Source: Candidatus Amunia macphersoniae | Lineage (GTDB): Bacteria > Chloroflexota > Dormibacteria > Aeolococcales > Aeolococcaceae | Length of the DNA: 51,249 bases | Assembly (NCBI GenBank): GCA_016464795.1 | Contig: JAEKNN010000052.1 | Coordinates: forward strand, 1-51,249 | Direction: 5' to 3' | Part shown: one piece after another, positions 43,001-50,790 of the stretch | Layout: the number at the start of each line of letters is the position of its first letter | Position numbering within the stretch: the stretch's first letter is position 1 | Translations under genes and position numbers: made by a program | The notes under the pieces: generated by a model | What the model was told of the DNA's origin: nothing | The model's input: the letters and a program-made list of their open reading frames with translations, nothing else | Database searches by the model: none

Positions 43001-43141
43001 AAAGGGGGAGGGGAGGTGCCCGGCGGCGCGCTTCGGACAGGCTTCGCGGGCGGCTGCGTCGCTGCGAACGCGCCACTGGCGCGTCCTCCGCTCCTTCGCC
43101 CGCTGCAGAACTTGCTCGCCCCCGGGCACCTCCCTCCCCTT
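43001..43141. repeat. Structured intergenic repeat, family 2, copy B
   Basis: Inverted relative to copy A (5763-5905). The core (43024-43117) ends with the complement of the GAGCAAGTTCTGCAGCGGGC block. Its central hairpin is ACGCGCC (43068-43074) and GGCGCGT (43078-43084), different from copy A but again self-complementary. Arms 43001-43023 (GGGGGAGGGGAGGTGCCCGG) and 43122-43141 (CCGGGCACCTCCCTCCCCTT) pair. It fills the divergent gap between rrf2 and the gene at 43212. Confidence 0.65.
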
Positions 43142-43211
43142 GTGGGCGTCCGTGGAGAGGGCGGCGCGGGGGCGCGGGTCAAGACACTCCGCGGGCTGCT
43201 TAGATGCTGCG

Positions 43212-43763
43212 ATGGCCCAGTTGTCTCGCCCTACCGCGAGAGTGCGCAAGTCGTTCCTCGCGGCGATGCAGGAGTTCGCCGCCGAGGGTCGCGGCGGTTC
43301 AGGCGACAACTCCATGGTGGGCCGTGAACTGCGTGAGCTGGTGCAGCTGTGGAGCAGCCCCGAGGGGTTCGCCGAGTATGTCGACAGCAATCGTGCCGCC
43401 GCCCTCGAGGACACTCCACGTCCAGACGGTTGGGTGCCGCACACGACGTGGTGGCTGCTCGAGGGCGACGAGTACCTCGGCAGGGTCGCTGTCCGCCACC
43501 GGCTCAACGACCATCTCCGGGAGCTTGGCGGCCACATCGGCTACGATGTCCGGCGCAGCGCCCGCCGTCGCGGTCATGCCACGGCAATGCTGCGGGACGT
43601 GCTCCCCGAGGCCTTCGCGCTGGGCATCGATCCGGCGCTGATCACCTGCGACACGGACAACGAGGCCTCCCGGAGGGTCATCACCAGCAACGGCGGCGTC
43701 CTCGATGACCAGCGCAACGGCAAGTTGCGCTACTGGGTGCCCACCGCCCCGACCGTTCGTTGA
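43212..43763 (+). CDS. GNAT-family N-acetyltransferase
   Basis: 183 residues from ATG 43212 (MAQLSRPTARVRKSFLAA). The GNAT core is visible: WLLEGDEYLGRVAVRHRLND, then GGHIGYDVRRSARRRGHATA with the acetyl-CoA loop (RRSARRRGHA), and the C-terminal NEASRRVITSNGGVLD. Such enzymes may acetylate amino acids, amines or proteins; no substrate can be given. No ribosome site is seen before the ATG. Convergent with iscS (15-base gap). Confidence 0.88.
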   Translation: MAQLSRPTARVRKSFLAAMQEFAAEGRGGSGDNSMVGRELRELVQLWSSPEGFAEYVDSNRAAALEDTPRPDGWVPHTTWWLLEGDEYLGRVAVRHRLNDHLRELGGHIGYDVRRSARRRGHATAMLRDVLPEAFALGIDPALITCDTDNEASRRVITSNGGVLDDQRNGKLRYWVPTAPTVR

Positions 43764-43777
43764 CTCAAGCGCACGCC

Positions 43778-44953
43778 TCAGGGGCGCGCGCCTGCCGGAG
43801 CCCGGACAGCCCGCCCGACCACCGCGACGATGCTCGCCGCCGCGCGTCGCACCTCCTCCTGGGTGGTGCCTCGCCCGAGCGAGCAGCGGATCAGCGCGGT
43901 GGCGCGGGGGTCCTCGCCGATGGCGCGCAGGACGTGCGAGTCGCGGACGGCTCCGCTGGCGCACGCCGAGCCGCCGGACACCTCCACTCCAGCGATGTCC
44001 AGGGCGGCGATCAGGGCCTCGGTGGAAGCGCCATCCACGAGCATCGCCGAGACGTTCGGCAACCGCGCCGCCGACCCTGAGGCGACTCGCACCGCGGCCA
44101 GCGCGCCGATGACGAGCGCCTCGAGGGCGTCGCGCAGGGCGGCCTGTCTGGGCATCTCCGCGGCCTGCTCGCACACCACCAGCTCGGCGGCAACCGCGAA
44201 ACCGGCGATGGCCGCGACATTCTCGGTGCCGCTGCGGCGCCCGCGCTCCTGACCGCCACCCTCGACCTGCGCACGTGGGTGCGCGCCCCACCGCGCCAGC
44301 AGAGCCCCGATCCCCTTGGGGCCGTAGCACTTGTGCGCGGAGACACTGAGCAGATCGACGCCGAGCCGGTCGAGGCCCACAGGGATGCGGCCCAGGGCCT
44401 GGACCGCGTCGCTGTGGACCAGGGTGTGAGGGTTGCGCTCGCGCACCAGCCGTGTGGCCGTGCTGACCTCTTGCTGGGTGCCGATCTCGTTGTTGGCAAC
44501 CATCAGCGACACCAGCACCGTGTCATCGCGGACGGCCGCGGCGACCGCTGCCGGGTCCACGCGCCCTTGGCTGTCACAGCCCACCTCGGTCAGCTCGCAA
44601 CCTGCCTGATCGACGAGGGCGTGGGCCGTCGCCAAGACGCCCTCGTGCTCGATGGCGCTGACCACGAGATGGCGGCCCCGCTCATCGCCCCATCGGGCCA
44701 CGGCGCCGCGAAGCGCCAGGTTGTCAGCCTCGGTGCCGCCGGCGGTGAAGATGACCTCGCGAGCGGCGCAGCCCAGCACGGCGGCGATCCGATCCCGGGC
44801 ATCGTCCACCGCGGTGCGGGCGTTTCGTCCTCGAGCATGGGGCGACGACGGGTTGCCCCACTCCTCGCGGAGGAACGGAAGCATCGCCTCGATGACCTCC
44901 TCAGCCGGAGGGGTGGTCGCCGCGTGGTCGAGGTAGATGCGCTCCTGATCCAT
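43778..44953 (-). CDS. iscS: Cysteine desulfurase, NifS/IscS type
   Basis: Group I PLP desulfurase, 391 residues. N-terminal YLDHAATTPP, PLP Lys in SAHKCYGPKGIG and catalytic Cys331 in GSACASGA on the flexible loop. It is distinct from SufS (37282-38529) and may supply sulfur for tRNA thiolation or other pathways. mnmA, its usual partner, is not next to it. The start overlaps the dehydrogenase stop (TGATG). Confidence 0.92.
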   Translation of the reverse strand: MDQERIYLDHAATTPPAEEVIEAMLPFLREEWGNPSSPHARGRNARTAVDDARDRIAAVLGCAAREVIFTAGGTEADNLALRGAVARWGDERGRHLVVSAIEHEGVLATAHALVDQAGCELTEVGCDSQGRVDPAAVAAAVRDDTVLVSLMVANNEIGTQQEVSTATRLVRERNPHTLVHSDAVQALGRIPVGLDRLGVDLLSVSAHKCYGPKGIGALLARWGAHPRAQVEGGGQERGRRSGTENVAAIAGFAVAAELVVCEQAAEMPRQAALRDALEALVIGALAAVRVASGSAARLPNVSAMLVDGASTEALIAALDIAGVEVSGGSACASGAVRDSHVLRAIGEDPRATALIRCSLGRGTTQEEVRRAAASIVAVVGRAVRAPAGARP

Positions 44954-46035
44954 CAGCTCATGCCCAGGGAGTCCCAGAGCTCGAGCTTGTTGCGCACCGC
45001 CGCGATGACAGCGTCGGTGAACTCGTCAGTGAAGGCATGACCGCCGAGATCGGCCGTCTTGGTGCCGGCACGGACCGTCTCGAAGGTTGCTTCGTAGATG
45101 GCCCGCGAGGCCAGCTTGCAGAGCGGATCGCCAACGAATCCCAGCAACGACGCCGCCGCCAGGATCATGGCCATCGGGTTGGCGATGTTCTTGCCCTGCA
45201 GCGCGGGGGCGGTGCCGTGCGGTGCCTCGGCCATCACCACGTCGGGCCTGGCCGAGTCCTCAGTGAAACCCAGCAACAGCGATTCGGCGCCGGCGATGCT
45301 GCCGAACAGCTGCAGAACGAAGTCGCTGAGACAGTCACCGTCACGGTTGAGCGCCGGGATCACCAGCGCCTCGCCTCCGTGGGCGAGCAGCAGGGCGTAG
45401 GTGGCATCGATCAGCTGCGGTTCGTAGCCCACGTCCGGGTAGCGCTGCGAGGCCGCGTCCAGCTCCTCCTTGAGCATCCCCTCGTACACCGGCGACACCG
45501 TGAACTTCGGCCCCCCGAAGACGCGCGCATGGCTGCGCCTGGCCTGCGCGAACGCGAACTCGCTGACAGCCCGGCACGTGGATCGCGAGATGTGCTCGGT
45601 GCGAAATGCGACCTCGTCACCACTCGCCGACGTCTCACGCCACTCCTTGGCGTCGTAGGCGTCGTCGACGGCCATACGAACCACGCTCATCGGGGCACTG
45701 GCACCGCCCACCGAGGCCACCCCGGGTATGCGCCGACCGGTGCGCAGGATCACCTTGCCGCCGACGCGCTGGCGGAGCAGGGCGTTGGGGCTGCCCACGT
45801 CTCCGGATCGTTCTGGGGTGATCGTCGCCGCCTTGAGGCCGAAGCCACCCTCGACCATGGCGTCGGCGGCCTCGAGCACCACCGCATTGCTGGTGATCCG
45901 ACGGTTGTCCAGCGAGAGATCGAAGCGACGCAGATCGAGGTCGCAGCCGATCACATCGGAGGCGATGACCCTCAGCGCCTCCTCGAGCAACTCCTGGCCC
46001 GTCTGGTCACCTTGGAGAACGGCGATGGTGGTCAT
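44953..46035 (-). CDS. Isocitrate/isopropylmalate dehydrogenase-family protein
   Basis: Oxidative decarboxylase of about 360 residues. N-terminal VLQGDQTGQELLEEALRV (the usual GDGIGPE becomes GDQTGQE), core NRDGDCLSDFVLQLFGSIAG and the C-terminal APHGTAPALQGKNIANPMAM. The pattern fits the NAD-dependent isocitrate dehydrogenase / IPMDH / tartrate dehydrogenase family; the N-terminal change makes the exact substrate uncertain. ATG 46035 is preferred for the family N-terminus; GTG 46077 would add 14 residues. It overlaps iscS by one base. Confidence 0.82.
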   Translation of the reverse strand: MTTIAVLQGDQTGQELLEEALRVIASDVIGCDLDLRRFDLSLDNRRITSNAVVLEAADAMVEGGFGLKAATITPERSGDVGSPNALLRQRVGGKVILRTGRRIPGVASVGGASAPMSVVRMAVDDAYDAKEWRETSASGDEVAFRTEHISRSTCRAVSEFAFAQARRSHARVFGGPKFTVSPVYEGMLKEELDAASQRYPDVGYEPQLIDATYALLLAHGGEALVIPALNRDGDCLSDFVLQLFGSIAGAESLLLGFTEDSARPDVVMAEAPHGTAPALQGKNIANPMAMILAAASLLGFVGDPLCKLASRAIYEATFETVRAGTKTADLGGHAFTDEFTDAVIAAVRNKLELWDSLGMS

Positions 46036-46086
46036 CGCAGGAGAGCGTAGCCGCGTGCCGCCATCGGTCGCCGCCACGCCTCTGCC

Positions 46087-46092
46087 TATGAT
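46087..46092 (+). promoter_or_regulatory. -10 element (TATGAT) for the gene at 46099, leaderless
   Basis: TATGAT ends 6 bases before the GTG start at 46099 and no ribosome site is present, so the transcript probably starts at the codon. Confidence 0.5.
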
Positions 46093-46098
46093 CGGCGC

Positions 46099-46644
46099 GT
46101 GCAGAGGCCAGCGCCGACAGCTGCGGCCGACGATGATGAGAAGCGGCCCGTGATCATCCTGGCGGTCTACAGCTGGGACATCCTGCTGGCACTGCTGGCG
46201 CTGCTGGCCGCTCTTGCCGCCTTCGGTGGCCAGGCGACCGTCGGCACCCGAACCGTCAACGTCGGCCTGGGCGAGCAGATCCTTGCCGCCCTCTCCGCCG
46301 CCTCGTTCGCCGGGCTGCTGATCATCCTCGCCACCCTGCTGACCCGTCGGCAGCGGTGGGTCCGGCGCGCCCAGATCGCCGCCCTGACCACCGCCATCGT
46401 CCTCGGCGCCGCCGGGCTGTTGGTTGCCGGGCTGATCCCTGGCCAGGGACTCGAGCTGGTCAACGCCCTCACCTCAGCCCTGCTGCTGCTGGTCGACGCC
46501 CTGGTCATCGTCGCTCTGACGGGTCAGCGGGTGCTTGCCTGGTACAACGCATCTGGGAGCGCCATGCCCAAGTACATCAGCGGAACCATCGCGTTCTGGG
46601 GGCTGAGCAGCCTGGTCCTGATCGTGCTCCAGGCAGCGCGCTGA
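46099..46644 (+). CDS. Four-helix membrane protein, unknown function
   Basis: 181 residues, GTG start. Hydrophobic segments at about 18-42, 61-84, 93-112, 120-140 and a C-terminal one at about 160-178 (FWGLSSLVLIVLQ). The loops are short, and Arg/Lys are grouped at RRQRWVRR, which indicates topology. I do not recognise a family. The convergent gap to the regulator at 46656 is only 11 bases. Confidence 0.68.
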   Translation: MQRPAPTAAADDDEKRPVIILAVYSWDILLALLALLAALAAFGGQATVGTRTVNVGLGEQILAALSAASFAGLLIILATLLTRRQRWVRRAQIAALTTAIVLGAAGLLVAGLIPGQGLELVNALTSALLLLVDALVIVALTGQRVLAWYNASGSAMPKYISGTIAFWGLSSLVLIVLQAAR

Positions 46645-46655
46645 CAGCGCTGCAC

Positions 46656-47030
46656 TCAGATCATCGACAGAAGGTCACCCACCACCGCCACCAGATTGTC
46701 GCCATCGACGGGTTTGGTGACCACCGCCGCTGCCCCCAGCTGCTGGGCACGTTCCTTGGTGCGGCGGTCGCCGGGCGGGGTCAGGATGATCACACCTGCA
46801 GGAGGATGCTCGGGAGCGAAGCGCACCGCCTGGAAGTACTCGAGCCCGTCGGTGTCCAGGGTGGTGTCGAGCAGCAGCAGGTCCGGTGAGAACTCGACCA
46901 TCTGCCTGCGCAGCTCGCGCATCTCGCGCACCCAGCGCACCTCGTGACCGGCCTCGGTGAGTCTGCTCACCACCGGCGCGGCGACTGACGCCTGATCCTC
47001 GGCGAGCAGGATTCGGGCAGGCGTCCCCAT
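46656..47030 (-). CDS. Single-domain response regulator (receiver only)
   Basis: 124 residues from ATG 47030 (MGTPARILLAEDQ). Acidic residues Glu11 and Asp12, phospho-Asp55 (LLLLDTTLD), Thr/Pro in ILTPPGD and Lys106 in VVTKPVDG mark a CheY-like receiver with no output domain. It may act as a phosphate shuttle or protein-protein switch. The longer upstream frame to 47279 overlaps the divergent gene at 47109 and is not used. Confidence 0.8.
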   Translation of the reverse strand: MGTPARILLAEDQASVAAPVVSRLTEAGHEVRWVREMRELRRQMVEFSPDLLLLDTTLDTDGLEYFQAVRFAPEHPPAGVIILTPPGDRRTKERAQQLGAAAVVTKPVDGDNLVAVVGDLLSMI

Positions 47031-47094
47031 TGGCCGGATGGTAACCACCGCGATGACGCGCACGCGTGCCTCAAGGCTCCATAACCCGAGCGCG

Positions 47095-47100
47095 TAGACT
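47095..47100 (+). promoter_or_regulatory. -10 element (TAGACT) for the gene at 47109, leaderless
   Basis: TAGACT ends 8 bases before ATG 47109 with no ribosome site between, the same layout as other genes of this window. Confidence 0.45.
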
Positions 47101-47108
47101 TGGCATCG

Positions 47109-47297
47109 ATGCCGAGCAGCACCCAGCCAGCCGCGTCGGCAGCGCCGGCCCGGCTGCGCCTCCTGCAGCGTCGGCTCCCGGCTCTCTCGGTATCGCAGCT
47201 GCTGCGAATCCGCGAGGCCATCGAACCCGTCCTGGCGCATGATCGAATTCGCTTGAGCGACGTCGACGCCGTGTTGCACGTGGCCGAGGACGACTGA
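47109..47297 (+). CDS. Small conserved-looking protein of unknown function
   Basis: 62 residues (MPSSTQPAASAAPARLRLLQ to DAVLHVAEDD). The Arg/Leu-rich middle (RLPALSVSQLLRIREAIEPV) could form a helix. It is followed without gap by the next gene (TGATG overlap), so both are probably one operon. No family recognised; the small size limits confidence, but the coupled start, the leaderless -10 box and lack of competing frames support a real gene. Confidence 0.5.
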   Translation: MPSSTQPAASAAPARLRLLQRRLPALSVSQLLRIREAIEPVLAHDRIRLSDVDAVLHVAEDD

Positions 47298-47926
47298 TGC
47301 GCACTCCGCGGCTGTTGGCTCGCGTGTTCGACCGAGAGAGGGCCGCCGCTCCCGAGCCCCGCCGTGACCTCACCCGCCTACCGGCCGCAGCGCGTCCCCA
47401 TCTGGTCGACTCACACACCCGAACCTTCTGGACTCGGGGTGACGCCGCCGCGGCGACGCTCGTCGAAGCCGACCTTGGAGGTCCGGCGATGCCAACCGGT
47501 CGCGCCTCAACCCTGGTCGCCGATCACCAGCGAGGGGTCGACCTGACCGGCCGTCCGCGCGCCAACCCGGCCTTCAGCGAGGCAATCTTCGTCGAGCTGA
47601 TGCGGGCCCGGCAATACCGGCGTGCCTATGCCCTGCTGAGCCCGGAGTGCCAGCAGAGCTGGGGCGGCCTGGAGGCCTTCATCGCAGCCCAGCGCCTCGG
47701 TGCCCTGGCACGGCTTGGTGGTGTGAAGGTGCTGCAGGTACGCCACCTCGACGGCTGGCGCGACCCTGATTCCGGCATGGTTCATGAGCACGCGGCCGAG
47801 CTGGACGTGGAGTACGAGATCGGCGACGCCAGCCGCTCTTTGAGCATCCCTCGCACCGTGCATCTGGTGGCCCACCGGGGCGCCTGGCGCTCGCTCTGTT
47901 ACCCCACCGCAGCGTCGTCGCACTGA
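47297..47926 (+). CDS. Protein of unknown function, NTF2-like C-terminal part
   Basis: 209 residues, ATG 47297 shared with the preceding stop. The N-terminal 90 residues are Arg/Ala-rich and low in pattern. From about residue 95 the sequence reads EAIFVELMRARQYRRAYALL, SPECQQSWGG and FIAAQR, then ALSPEC-like and VEYEIGDASRSL, resembling the NTF2-like/lumazine-binding fold used in bacterial lipoproteins and resistance proteins. No signal peptide. Function cannot be assigned. Confidence 0.55.
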   Translation: MRTPRLLARVFDRERAAAPEPRRDLTRLPAAARPHLVDSHTRTFWTRGDAAAATLVEADLGGPAMPTGRASTLVADHQRGVDLTGRPRANPAFSEAIFVELMRARQYRRAYALLSPECQQSWGGLEAFIAAQRLGALARLGGVKVLQVRHLDGWRDPDSGMVHEHAAELDVEYEIGDASRSLSIPRTVHLVAHRGAWRSLCYPTAASSH

Positions 47927-47962
47927 CCCTGCGCACCGGCGGGCGCAGCCGGTGCGCCTGCG

Positions 47963-47968
47963 TACAAT
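47963..47968 (+). promoter_or_regulatory. -10 element (TACAAT) for the gene at 47975, leaderless
   Basis: TACAAT ends 6 bases before ATG 47975 and there is no ribosome site in between. Confidence 0.5.
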
Positions 47969-47974
47969 GCCCCG

Positions 47975-48358
47975 ATGGAGAACGCGGCGCTTCCGCGGCG
48001 CACTGCCGGACCCCTCGAGCGCACAGTTCTCGAACTGCGCCGGATCGATCGCGACGCCGTCTGGCGGCGCCCTCGGGTTGGTCGCACCCGCCTGTTGCTT
48101 CGTGAGTCCGATGCGCTCATCGACCTCATCGAAAGATGCCGCGAGCGCGGCGACCGGTTGTTGCCGACGCAGCTGTGGAGCGCGGTCGTCCGGTTCGTCG
48201 GGGCGCTCGACGGCGACCTGCGCGACGAGTTGGGGATCGACCGCCAGCCCGACCATGTTGCCGATGTGCTCTTTGCCACCCAGGGACTGCTGCTCGACCG
48301 GGCCTGCGCGGAGCGCGAGCCGGTCCCCGCGCGGATCATCCAGCTCTTCGGCGAGTAG
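47975..48358 (+). CDS. Small soluble protein of unknown function
   Basis: 127 residues, charged, mostly helical: LERTVLELRRIDRDAVWRRP, then LIDLIERCRERGDRLLPTQL and DVLFATQGLLLDRA. No signal or membrane segment and no family recognised. It lies 48 bases after the preceding gene and 29 before the PfkB gene, with its own leaderless promoter, and probably forms a short operon with the kinase. Confidence 0.55.
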   Translation: MENAALPRRTAGPLERTVLELRRIDRDAVWRRPRVGRTRLLLRESDALIDLIERCRERGDRLLPTQLWSAVVRFVGALDGDLRDELGIDRQPDHVADVLFATQGLLLDRACAEREPVPARIIQLFGE

Positions 48359-48387
48359 TCGCTACCACGCCTGCGGGTGACCGGGCG

Positions 48388-49278
48388 ATGACCTGGGAGA
48401 TCGCGGTCGCCGGGACCGTGCACATCGACGACATCACCACACCCGCAGGCCATCGCCCTGTCCAGCTGGGCGGTTCGGCCGTCTACTTCGCGCTCGCCGC
48501 CGCCCCCCGGGCCACGGTGCATCTCAACGGCATCGTCGGTCGTGACCACGCCGGCGATTTCGCAGATCTGCTCGCGGGAACCTCGGTGGTCGGCGACGGG
48601 TTGGTGGTCAGCGAACAGCAGACCTTTCGCTGGCACGCGCGTCACGACTTCGACCGCTGGCTGGCGGTCGACACGTTCAGCGTCGAGGGCTGCGATGCCT
48701 CGTGGGAGCCGCGACTGCCACCAGCCGCAGCGGCTGCGGAGGTGCTGTTCCTGGCGAGCATGCGCCCGGCGTTGCAACGTGCCGTGCTGGATCAGAGCAG
48801 CGCACGCCTGATCGGGGCCGACTCGATGACCGACTACACAGTCCCCGAGCGCGAGGCGGTGCGCGACGTCGTCCACGCCTGCGATGTGCTCTTCCTGAAC
48901 CGCATCGAGCTGGCCAGCCTCACCAGGGCGCCGACCACCACCTGGCGGCAGGAGGCGATCGCGATGTGCGGGGTCGGCCGGCTTCGAGCCGTGGTCGTCA
49001 AAGGTGGCCCCGCCGGCGCCTCGCTGGTCACCGAGGACGGGGTGATCTCCCGTCCCGCCGCCCCGGTGGGCGGCCAGGTGGTCGACCCCACCGGCGCCGG
49101 CGACGCCCTCGCCGGCGGATTCCTCGCAGCCTGCGCCGTTGCCCAACGCGCCGACGCCGATTTCTTCCCCACCGCCCTGGACGCCGGCCTGCAACGCGCC
49201 GCAGCAGCCATCTCGCACTTCGGCGTCAGCGGCTTGGTGGAAAACCCGGCGGCGAGTGCTGCCGAGGGGAGGACTTGA
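48388..49278 (+). CDS. PfkB-family carbohydrate kinase
   Basis: 296 residues. The N-terminal ribokinase-like part GTVHIDDITTPAG and GGSAVYFALAAAP, and the C-terminal signature DPTGAGDALAGGFLAAC with the catalytic Asp (GAGD), mark the PfkB/ribokinase family. It phosphorylates a sugar, nucleoside or related alcohol. The exact substrate is unclear since the N-terminal motif is atypical. ATG 48388 fits the family N-terminus; the longer frame to 48136 overlaps the preceding gene. Confidence 0.85.
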   Translation: MTWEIAVAGTVHIDDITTPAGHRPVQLGGSAVYFALAAAPRATVHLNGIVGRDHAGDFADLLAGTSVVGDGLVVSEQQTFRWHARHDFDRWLAVDTFSVEGCDASWEPRLPPAAAAAEVLFLASMRPALQRAVLDQSSARLIGADSMTDYTVPEREAVRDVVHACDVLFLNRIELASLTRAPTTTWRQEAIAMCGVGRLRAVVVKGGPAGASLVTEDGVISRPAAPVGGQVVDPTGAGDALAGGFLAACAVAQRADADFFPTALDAGLQRAAAAISHFGVSGLVENPAASAAEGRT

Positions 49279-49324
49279 GAAGAAGGCCGGCGGCGAGTGC
49301 CGCGAGGAGTGGGGCGAGAGCGGA

Positions 49325-49374
49325 CGACGTCCTGACGTCGACCGGTCTCAGGGGGCGAGGATCTGCCTCGCCCC
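49325..49374. terminator. Twin-hairpin bidirectional terminator between PfkB and Nramp genes
   Basis: CGACGT/ACGTCG (49325-49340) is followed by GGGGCGAGG (49352-49360) and CCTCGCCCC (49366-49374) with loop ATCTG. The second hairpin has the same stem length and the same loop as at 17150-17172, although the stem sequence differs. Both lie between convergent genes. Confidence 0.6.
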
Positions 49375-49394
49375 GATGAGAACAGTGGGGCGAT

Positions 49395-50774
49395 CTAGCC
49401 CCCGATCAGCCCCGGGAAGATCGTCACGACCACCAGGACCGCGGTGAGCAACCCCAGCACCGTGGCCAGCGTGACGGCGATGAGGTTGTAGATCACCCCG
49501 TTTCGCCGCTTGCCCAACAGCCTGCGGTCGTTGGCGAGCAGGATGATGAACACCATCATCACTGGCAGGAGGATGCCGTCGAGGGTCTGCGTGCCGATGG
49601 CCACGCCAGCGATCGGCACCCCCGGGATCAGCAGGATGCCAGCCCCGAATGCGAGCAGCCCGATGAACAGCGTGAAGAACAGCGGAGCATCGCCAAAGCT
49701 GCTCTGAACACTGCGCTCGGCCCCGAACGCCTCGCAGATGACGAAAGCGGTGCTCAATGGCAGCACCGCGGCGGCGAGCAGCGACGCGCCCACCAGCCCG
49801 ATCGCGAACAGCTGCTGGGCATGCACACCGGCGAGTGGGGCAAGCGCGGAGGCCGCCTGTTGTGCCGAACCAACCCCGGTGCCCGCCAACCCGTGTGGGT
49901 AGCCCGGCAAAGGGTGGTTGAACAAGGTCGCCGATGTGGTGATCACGATGAACATGGCCACGATCACTGCAAAGATCGAGCCGCTGATCACGTCGCTGCG
50001 CACCAGCCGGAGGTCCTTCTCGCCGGTGCCCTTGTCGACGATCGACGACTGCAGGAACAGCTGCATGTAGGGCGTGATCGAGGTGCCGATCAGCGCGATG
50101 AGGTCCACCAGGTAGGCGCCCGACGTCACCGATGAGGGGTGGGTGAAGTCGGGAGTCACCGCCCCGCCCGCGATCACCGCCCAGTCGGGGTGGACCGTGA
50201 CAGCGGTGATGATGTAGGAGACGAACGTCAGGCCGAGCGCCAGGAAGACGCGCTCGACCACCCGCCGGTTGCCACGCATCACCACCACACCGATGAGCAC
50301 CGCGGCACCGAGCACGGCCACCGGCAGGGGCACCCCGAGTAGCCCGAGTCCTCCAGCCACCCCCGCGAACTCAGCCAGCGTGGTGCCGCCATTGGCGATC
50401 AGCACGACCACCGCCGCGAAGAGCGTCCAGCGCACCCCGAACCGCTCGCGGATGAGATCCATCAGGCCCTTGCCGGTGACAGCTCCCAGACGGGCAACCA
50501 TCTCCTGGGTGACGATCAGCGCGACCAGGATTGGCAGGAAGGCCCAGAGCAGGTGGTTGCCGTACTTGGCGCCGGTGTTGCTGTAGGTGAACACACCACC
50601 GGCGTCGTTGCCCGCATTGGCAACGATGATCCCGGGCCCGATGACGGCCAGATAGCGCCACACACCGCCGAGGCGGCGTGGCCGCACCGTGCGTCGTTCA
50701 CGCCGCTGGGCGGCTGCCTCCGCGGCACGGCGGCGCAGTGCGCTCGTCTGACGGGGGGCCGTCTTCACGTCCAC
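49395..50774 (-). CDS. Nramp-family metal-ion transporter, divergent metal site
   Basis: 459 residues with eleven or so membrane segments. The Nramp framework is seen in helix 1 (VIGPGIIVANAGNDAGG) and helix 6 (GTSITPYMQLFLQSS). The usual metal-binding DPGN of helix 1 is replaced by NAGN followed by Asp57, and the usual Met-Pro-His region of helix 6 reads TPYMQ. The ion may therefore differ from Mn or Fe; Mg is inferred only from the neighbour. The gene directly upstream (16-base gap) encodes the cytosolic Mg-sensing domains of MgtE. The N-terminus is a basic cytosolic tail of about 35 residues. GTG 50774 is used as the start. Confidence 0.85.
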   Translation of the reverse strand: MDVKTAPRQTSALRRRAAEAAAQRRERRTVRPRRLGGVWRYLAVIGPGIIVANAGNDAGGVFTYSNTGAKYGNHLLWAFLPILVALIVTQEMVARLGAVTGKGLMDLIRERFGVRWTLFAAVVVLIANGGTTLAEFAGVAGGLGLLGVPLPVAVLGAAVLIGVVVMRGNRRVVERVFLALGLTFVSYIITAVTVHPDWAVIAGGAVTPDFTHPSSVTSGAYLVDLIALIGTSITPYMQLFLQSSIVDKGTGEKDLRLVRSDVISGSIFAVIVAMFIVITTSATLFNHPLPGYPHGLAGTGVGSAQQAASALAPLAGVHAQQLFAIGLVGASLLAAAVLPLSTAFVICEAFGAERSVQSSFGDAPLFFTLFIGLLAFGAGILLIPGVPIAGVAIGTQTLDGILLPVMMVFIILLANDRRLLGKRRNGVIYNLIAVTLATVLGLLTAVLVVVTIFPGLIGG

Positions 50775-50790
50775 GCCGCCTGCGCATCAA

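Noticed and set aside
2245..43141. The dispersed repeats as a CRISPR array or insertion sequences
   Set aside because: They are single, kilobases apart, without spacer periodicity, transposase genes or target duplications.
42958..43182. N-terminal extension of the Rrf2 gene
   Set aside because: It would translate repeat copy B; the ATG at 42957 after TATAAT explains the start better.
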